35,707 nt of DNA from an uncultured Slackia sp. (GTDB lineage Bacteria > Actinomycetota > Coriobacteriia > Coriobacteriales > Eggerthellaceae). A program made the position numbers and the translations under genes. Location: positions 1 through 35,707 of the forward strand of contig CALBLG010000168.1 in the NCBI GenBank assembly GCA_937895975.1, written 5' to 3'. The notes under the pieces are model-generated. The model was not told the DNA's origin and did no database searches. It saw nothing but the letters and a program-made list of their open reading frames with translations. Positions 31,714 to 35,707 of this stretch are shown here, piece after piece; the first letter of the stretch is position 1, and each line of letters starts with the position of its first letter.

Positions 31714-31833
31714 ATGAAGAAACTCGAAGAGGTTCTTAAAGATTCAACAGCCCAGTGGGCTGTTGAACGCCGAGCACCGCGAAGCGGAGCGCAGGCGTCG
31801 GGCATGGAATGCGGAACGGAGGAGATTCGATAA
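31714..31833 (+). pseudogene. 39-codon ORF made of a duplicated gatB start plus a palindrome
   Basis: The first ten codons (MKKLEEVLKD) repeat the beginning of gatB, and positions 31714-31744 match 31833-31863 at 29 of 31 bases. The ORF then runs through the palindrome at 31743-31767 and ends at TAA 31831-31833, which overlaps the real gatB ATG. It could still be translated and would couple gatA to gatB translation, but I doubt the peptide has a function. It is most simply a remnant of the original gatB start displaced by a small insertion or tandem duplication. Confidence 0.6.
31743..31767. repeat. Palindrome inserted between gatA and gatB
   Basis: TTCAACAGCCCA (31743-31754) and TGGGCTGTTGAA (31756-31767) are exact complements around a single G. 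Downstream, CCGC-GAA-GCGG (about 31777-31787) forms a short hairpin. The string CCGCGAAGCGG resembles the CGCTTCGC heart of the long repeat family, so this may be a reduced relative. Confidence 0.6.
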
Positions 31834-33407
31834 TGAAGAAACTCGAAGAGGTTCTGCAAGATTGGGAAGCCGTCATCGGCTTGGAGATTCACGCCGAGCT
31901 CACCACGCTGAACACGAAGATGTTCTGCGGCTGCAAGCTTGAATTCGGCGCCGACCCGAACACGCACACGTGCCCCATTTGCCTGGGCCTGCCCGGTGCG
32001 CTGCCCGTGCCGAACAAGGCTGCCATCGAGAGCATCGTGCTTGCCGGCCTGGCCACGAACTGCGACATCGAGAAGCACTCGATGTTCTACCGCAAGAACT
32101 ACATGTACCCCGATATGGCGAAAAACTTCCAAACCACGCAGGGCCCCGTGGCGTTCTGCATGCGCGGCCATCTCGATCTGGAAGTCGACGGCGCGGGCGC
32201 GAAGGAGCGCATCGACCTTGACGGCCTGAAGCCGGGCGAGAGCCAGGGCAACGTGACCGCCACCGAGGACGGCTATGTGGCGCACGTGGGCATTACGCGC
32301 ATCCATATGGAGGAAGACGCCGGCAAGATGGTGCACATCGGCGGCGACGAGGGCCGCATCGCGGGCGCCACGCATTCGCTCGTCGACTACAACCGCGCGG
32401 GCACGCCGCTCATCGAGCTGGTGACCGAGCCCGACCTGCGCACGCCCGAAGAGGCGCGCCTGTTCATGCAGAAGCTGCGTCAGATTTATCTGGCCATCGG
32501 CATCTCCGATTGCTCGATGGAGGAGGGTTCCATGCGCTGCGACGGCAACGTGTCGCTGCGTCGCCGCGGTTCCACGGGCCTGGGCGTGAAAACCGAGCTG
32601 AAGAACATGAACTCGTTCAAGAACCTGCACGACGGCTTGGCGTACGAGATTTGCCGCCAGGCGCAGGTGCTTGAAGAGGGCGGTCAAATTTATCAGGAAA
32701 CGCGCCATTGGGATCCGTCGGCCAAGCGCACCATCGTGATGCGCGTGAAGGAAACCGCCGACGACTACCGCCTGTTCCCCGAGGCCGACCTTGCGCCGTA
32801 CGATTTGACCGACGAGTTCATCGAAGGCGTGCGCGCGAAGCTGCCCGAACTGCCCGACCAAAAGGCTGCGCGCTTCCAGGAGAGCTTCGGGCTTTCGGCC
32901 TACGATGCTCGCCATTTGGTGGAGCATCGCGCCACGTCGAACTTCTTCGAGGAAGGTATGAAGCTGGCTGGCGACAAGGCCGCCAAGCTGGCCAAGCCGC
33001 TTGCGAACCTGGCCATCAACGACATCACGGCGCGCATGAACGCCGACGAGTCGTTCGATTTGGCGGCAAGCCCGCTGACGCCGGCTCGTGCGGTTGAACT
33101 GGTGGGGCTCATTGCAACCGACGCCATTTCCTCCAAGCAGGGCAAAGAGGTGTTCGCCGCCGTTCTCGACGAGGACAAAGATCCGTCTGCCATTGTGGAA
33201 GAGCGCGGCATGAAGCAGGTCAGCGACACCGGCGCCATCGAGGCCGTGGTCGATGCCGTGGTTGCGGCGCATCCCGATGAGGTTGCTCGCTATAAAGAGG
33301 GCAATACGAAGTTGATCGGGTTCTTCGTGGGCCAGTGCATGAAGGAAATGCGTGGCCAGGGCAACCCGAAGGTCATCAATCAGCTGCTTGCCAAGAAGCT
33401 GAACTAG
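31833..33407 (+). CDS. gatB: Aspartyl/glutamyl-tRNA amidotransferase subunit B
   Basis: This 524-residue subunit binds the mischarged tRNA and carries out the kinase/transamidation step. The hallmark VIGLEIHAELTTLNTKMFCGC is near residues 13-33, with zinc cysteines there and in HTCPICLGLPGALP. Other blocks are YKNYMYPDM-like RKNYMYPDMAKNFQ, DYNRAGTPLIELVTEPD and GSMRCDGNVSLR. The C-terminal YqeY-like domain ends NPKVINQLLAKKLN. The start at 31833 follows GGAGGAGA. The annotated frame could run up to 31809, but the extra eight residues are not family-like. Confidence 0.96.
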   Translation: MKKLEEVLQDWEAVIGLEIHAELTTLNTKMFCGCKLEFGADPNTHTCPICLGLPGALPVPNKAAIESIVLAGLATNCDIEKHSMFYRKNYMYPDMAKNFQTTQGPVAFCMRGHLDLEVDGAGAKERIDLDGLKPGESQGNVTATEDGYVAHVGITRIHMEEDAGKMVHIGGDEGRIAGATHSLVDYNRAGTPLIELVTEPDLRTPEEARLFMQKLRQIYLAIGISDCSMEEGSMRCDGNVSLRRRGSTGLGVKTELKNMNSFKNLHDGLAYEICRQAQVLEEGGQIYQETRHWDPSAKRTIVMRVKETADDYRLFPEADLAPYDLTDEFIEGVRAKLPELPDQKAARFQESFGLSAYDARHLVEHRATSNFFEEGMKLAGDKAAKLAKPLANLAINDITARMNADESFDLAASPLTPARAVELVGLIATDAISSKQGKEVFAAVLDEDKDPSAIVEERGMKQVSDTGAIEAVVDAVVAAHPDEVARYKEGNTKLIGFFVGQCMKEMRGQGNPKVINQLLAKKLN

Positions 33408-33465
33408 CCAAGAAATCGGATGCGGCGTGGGTCAAGGGGCAGCTCCCTTGGCCCGGTCTGGGTAC

Positions 33466-33505
33466 AAAAAAGAGGAGCAGCCCATATGGGCTGCTCCTCT
33501 TTTTT
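33466..33505. terminator. Bidirectional terminator after gatB
   Basis: A 40-nt perfect palindrome: A6 followed by GAGGAGCAGCCCAT (33472-33485) and its exact complement ending in T6. It serves gatB and the convergent lipoprotein gene. A weaker CAAGGG/CCCTTG hairpin (about 33434-33449) precedes it. Confidence 0.92.
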
Positions 33506-33521
33506 CAGTGGGGTTTCGCGT

Positions 33522-34100
33522 CTATGCGTAGAACGCCTCGTCGACGACCTTTGAAATCAGGTCGTCGTCGCACGACCATTCATCGCCATCTTTCGTGAAG
33601 GTGGCCTTCACGGTGGTGTCTTTCGGGTCGGTTTCGGAAATGGCCTGCATAACCAGTTCGCCGACTTTCGCGTTGATTTGGTCTTCAGTCATGTCGGCCA
33701 CGGAATCGTCGGCTTCTTCAAGCCACTTGGCGGTAATCTCTTCAGCCTTGGCTTCGGCATCAGTGAACGATTTTGCGGTAATGGTCAGATCGGCTTTCGC
33801 GGCGTCTCCGTCGACTTCGACAGCGTCAATTTGGTAGTCGAAGCCGTTGAATACGGTCTTGAACAGGTCTTTATAGTCGATGCTCATAGCGTCAAGGCCA
33901 GAAAGCTCGCTGCTCGCGGCATCGATCATCTCGTCGAGCGTTGCATCGTCGAGCTTCTTCACCTGGTCGAGCGTGTCGGAAATTCCGCCTTTGATGACTT
34001 CTTCGTCACTCGGCCCCGATGAGCATGCGGCCAAGCCAAAGCAGGCGACCAGCGCGCACGTCAACAGAGCGCCAAAAGCTGCGAGCTTGAATTTCTTCAT
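33522..34100 (-). CDS. Lipoprotein of unknown function (DUF5105-like)
   Basis: This 192-residue exported lipoprotein has a signal sequence ending in the lipobox LAAC with Cys26 (an earlier LVAC at Cys20 is possible). SSGPSDEEVIKGGI follows. The mature part is acidic and helical and ends DGDEWSCDDDLISKVVDEAFYA. The overall pattern (a helical N-terminal half, then DAVEVDGDAAKADLTITAKSF) resembles the DUF5105 lipoproteins of Gram-positive bacteria. That assignment is from memory and tentative. TTGAGGGAGGGAACCC precedes the ATG on the minus strand. The divergent neighbour has a DUF5067-type domain, a pairing that would fit. Confidence 0.8.
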   Translation of the reverse strand: MKKFKLAAFGALLTCALVACFGLAACSSGPSDEEVIKGGISDTLDQVKKLDDATLDEMIDAASSELSGLDAMSIDYKDLFKTVFNGFDYQIDAVEVDGDAAKADLTITAKSFTDAEAKAEEITAKWLEEADDSVADMTEDQINAKVGELVMQAISETDPKDTTVKATFTKDGDEWSCDDDLISKVVDEAFYA

Positions 34101-34368
34101 GGGTTCCCTCCCTCAATTGGAGCGCTGTGAAGCCAGCGCCTCTTTCCTTGCGCGCAGAATATCAAAGAAACTGGTGATAGGACGCGTGTTTTCCGAAGTG
34201 AAGTATCTTTTTCGGCAGGCGGCTCAAAGCGCCGTTCGCCGCTGGAATGAGCCGGCGGCTCCACCTCCTTTAGCTGCCGGCTAATGTTTTTCAAACGCGA
34301 AACCCCTAGCATGAACGACGGTTTTGCTAGCGAAATGAACCGTGAATCTGCAAGGGAAGGAAATAAGC
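34101..34368. promoter_or_regulatory. Divergent intergenic region with hairpin presenting an anti-Shine-Dalgarno-like loop
   Basis: AGCCGGCGGCT (34249-34259) and AGCTGCCGGCT (34271-34281) pair, with one mismatch, around the loop CCACCTCCTTT (34260-34270). AATGTTTTT follows. The loop contains ACCTCCTTT, the string found at the 3' end of 16S rRNA. A second hairpin CTAGC (34307-34311)/GCTAG (34326-34330) lies between this and the AAGGGAAGG ribosome site of the downstream gene. It could be an attenuator or leader of the plus-strand gene. No plus-strand gene precedes it that would need a terminator. Confidence 0.4.
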
Positions 34369-35112
34369 ATGGAAAACAATGATTTGTATCAGCCGCCGCA
34401 GGCTGCATCGCCCCACAAGTCCACGACGGCTATGGGCATCGTGTCGCTCGTGCTGGGCGTTCTGGCCATTGTCTCGTCATGGATGCCAATCGTGAATAAT
34501 TTCTCGGCGTTGCTCGGCCTGCTTGGCATCGTGTTCGGCATCATCGGCATCGTCGGGGTTGTGCGCGGAAAGAAATCGGGCAAGGCAATCGCTATCGCCG
34601 GAACCGCGCTGAACGCCGTGGCGATCGTCGTGGTGCTTGCGACGCAGAGCATGTACGGCGCGGCAATCGATGACGCCCTGGGCACGTCTGGGCCGAGCTC
34701 GAATGACAGCGCGGCTTCGCAACCCGCCGAGGCTTCGCAGGCTCAGCACGACGGCTCGTCTGATCAGCAGAAATATGCCGTTTCGATCGACGATGCGCTT
34801 GTGACCACCGATTATGACGGCAATTCGGCTCTCGTCGTCACGTTTAGCTGGACGAACAACTCCGACGAGACGGTCTCGTTCGCTTCGTGCATCTATCCTA
34901 AATGCTTTCAGAACGGCGTGCAGCTAGATTCAGCGTTTGTGACGAGCGGATTCGATTCTACTGGATACACCAATGAACTGAAGCCGGGCGCATCGAATAG
35001 CTTCCAGCTTGCATATAAGCTGGTGGATAGCAGTGTGGTGTCGGTCGAGGTTGCTCCGCTGTGGTCGAGCGGCAATACGCTTCTGGCATCTGCCGATTTC
35101 GATGTGGCGTAA
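34369..35112 (+). CDS. Membrane protein with DUF4190-like helices and DUF5067-like extracellular domain
   Basis: The product has 247 residues. A cytoplasmic Pro/Gln tail (LYQPPQAASP) leads to a DUF4190-like hydrophobic hairpin of about three helices (20-40, 45-66, 73-92), followed by a Ser/Ala/Gln linker (105-135). The extracellular beta-rich domain (137-247) has VVTFSWTNNSDETVSFASCIYPKCFQNGVQLDSA, the pattern of DUF5067. Two cysteines (174, 179) could form a disulfide. Function is unknown. AAGGGAAGGAAATAAGC precedes the ATG. Confidence 0.82.
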   Translation: MENNDLYQPPQAASPHKSTTAMGIVSLVLGVLAIVSSWMPIVNNFSALLGLLGIVFGIIGIVGVVRGKKSGKAIAIAGTALNAVAIVVVLATQSMYGAAIDDALGTSGPSSNDSAASQPAEASQAQHDGSSDQQKYAVSIDDALVTTDYDGNSALVVTFSWTNNSDETVSFASCIYPKCFQNGVQLDSAFVTSGFDSTGYTNELKPGASNSFQLAYKLVDSSVVSVEVAPLWSSGNTLLASADFDVA

Positions 35113-35156
35113 TATTTCCCGCTCGACGGCAATCGCGGCGGGCGAGGGGTAGAATC

Positions 35157-35690
35157 ATGAGCATTCCAAAGTCGCTGGGCCGTATGGCGAAGGCGGGCTG
35201 GCTTTCTGACGAGCCGGCCGTGCGCGCTCAGGCCCGCGCTCGCCGCCGCAAACGAAGGAAACGTCGCGTGAAAGAACCGCTTACCGAAGAGTTGCTGAAC
35301 GAATTGCTCGAAAGCCCGAGCCCCGAGCAATTCGCCAGCAAGCACGACTTGCGAACTCCGTCGCTGCCCGAATATCTGGCGCAGCTGCTCGAAGAGCACG
35401 ATTTGGTTCGCGCGAAAGTTGTTCGCGAAGCGGGCATCAACGAAACGTTCGGCTGGCAGATTTTCAAAGGCGAGCGCGGCTGCGGCCGCGACAAGGCGCT
35501 CGCGCTCGCCTTCGCCATGAACCTCGATTTGCGCGAGACGAATCGCCTGCTGCAGGCGGCGGGCCAAAGCGCGCTGTATTGCAAGAATCGCCGCGACGCC
35601 ATCATCATTTTCTGCATGGAGAAGGGCTTGCCGTTGCGGCGTACCGACGAAGAACTCTATCGTTTCGGCGAGGCGACTATTTGCCAGTAG
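35157..35690 (+). CDS. Helix-turn-helix (XRE-like) protein with basic N-terminus
   Basis: The product has 177 residues. The N-terminus is very basic (ARARRRKRRKRRVK, 26-39). A helical linker (43-80) leads to an XRE-type helix-turn-helix: LVRAKVVREAGINETFGWQIFKGER (83-107), then GRDKALALAFAMNLDLRETNRLLQAAGQSALYCKNRRDAII (110-150). I have seen this kind of HTH beside serine/threonine kinase genes in other Gram-positive genomes, but any such partner would lie right of the window. GAGGGGTAGAATC precedes the ATG. The stop is 17 bp before the window edge. Confidence 0.8.
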   Translation: MSIPKSLGRMAKAGWLSDEPAVRAQARARRRKRRKRRVKEPLTEELLNELLESPSPEQFASKHDLRTPSLPEYLAQLLEEHDLVRAKVVREAGINETFGWQIFKGERGCGRDKALALAFAMNLDLRETNRLLQAAGQSALYCKNRRDAIIIFCMEKGLPLRRTDEELYRFGEATICQ

Positions 35691-35707
35691 CCGTAGCGTG
35701 GGAGTGG

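Noticed and set aside
30216..33272. 1018-codon minus-strand open frame opposite gatA/gatB
   Set aside because: It spans two conserved genes and the insert between them on the other strand. Its composition is that of an antisense shadow.

Overview
The window looks like a chromosomal segment of a GC-rich actinobacterium of the class Coriobacteriia, most likely Eggerthellaceae (Slackia/Eggerthella/Adlercreutzia-like). I infer this from protein style, not from a search. The clues are a seven-transmembrane LuxR-type regulator divergent from a YfcC-family carrier, an actinobacterial-type DnaE with an intact-looking PHP domain, GatCAB, a GC-rich codon bias and frequent GTG/TTG starts. I see no rRNA, tRNA, CRISPR array, prophage or intact transposase gene.

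Layout. 1-1700: nucleotide salvage (upp, dCMP deaminase) separated by REP-like palindromes and a nested hairpin. 1853-8775: a complete F1Fo ATP synthase operon (small membrane protein, then atpB-E-F-H-A-G-D-C) closed by a strong terminator. 8958-10799: a secreted, membrane-anchored protein with a lysozyme-like head and a long Ser/Gly/Ala-rich stalk. 11068-13726: a solute-binding lipoprotein overlapping a membrane diguanylate cyclase, probably one sensory unit. 13894-16702: the YfcC-like carrier and its divergent LuxR regulator with a palindromic operator candidate between them. 16963-17691: a B3/B4-domain protein behind an attenuator-like leader. 17968-21435: dnaE. 21684-23468: a MOSC-domain protein and truA, divergent. 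23902-25281: an NSS-family transporter. 25567-26631: ychF/engD. 26875-29490: a Phd/RelE-type toxin-antitoxin pair whose toxin stop codon overlaps the start of recQ. 29914-33407: gatC-gatA-gatB. 33522-35690: a lipoprotein, a DUF4190/DUF5067-type membrane protein and a helix-turn-helix protein.

The housekeeping genes are ordinary. The unusual content is in the gaps. At least seven intergenic regions carry long, nearly perfect inverted repeats that are not simple terminators. They fall into families with a conserved centre and terminal stems that differ in sequence yet remain self-complementary. One pair (25311-25376 and 25418-25497) shares a ~20-nt loop on 23- and 29-bp stems of different sequence. 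A second family (16717-16865, 21474-21628, 29542-29684) shares a ~90-nt core inside 27-33-bp stems. A third (23478-23542, 23658-23713) repeats one half-site four times. Compensatory changes show that pairing itself is maintained. I regard these as candidate undescribed structured or mobile elements and the best lead in the window. A related oddity is a 31-bp duplication of the gatB 5' end flanking a palindrome between gatA and gatB.
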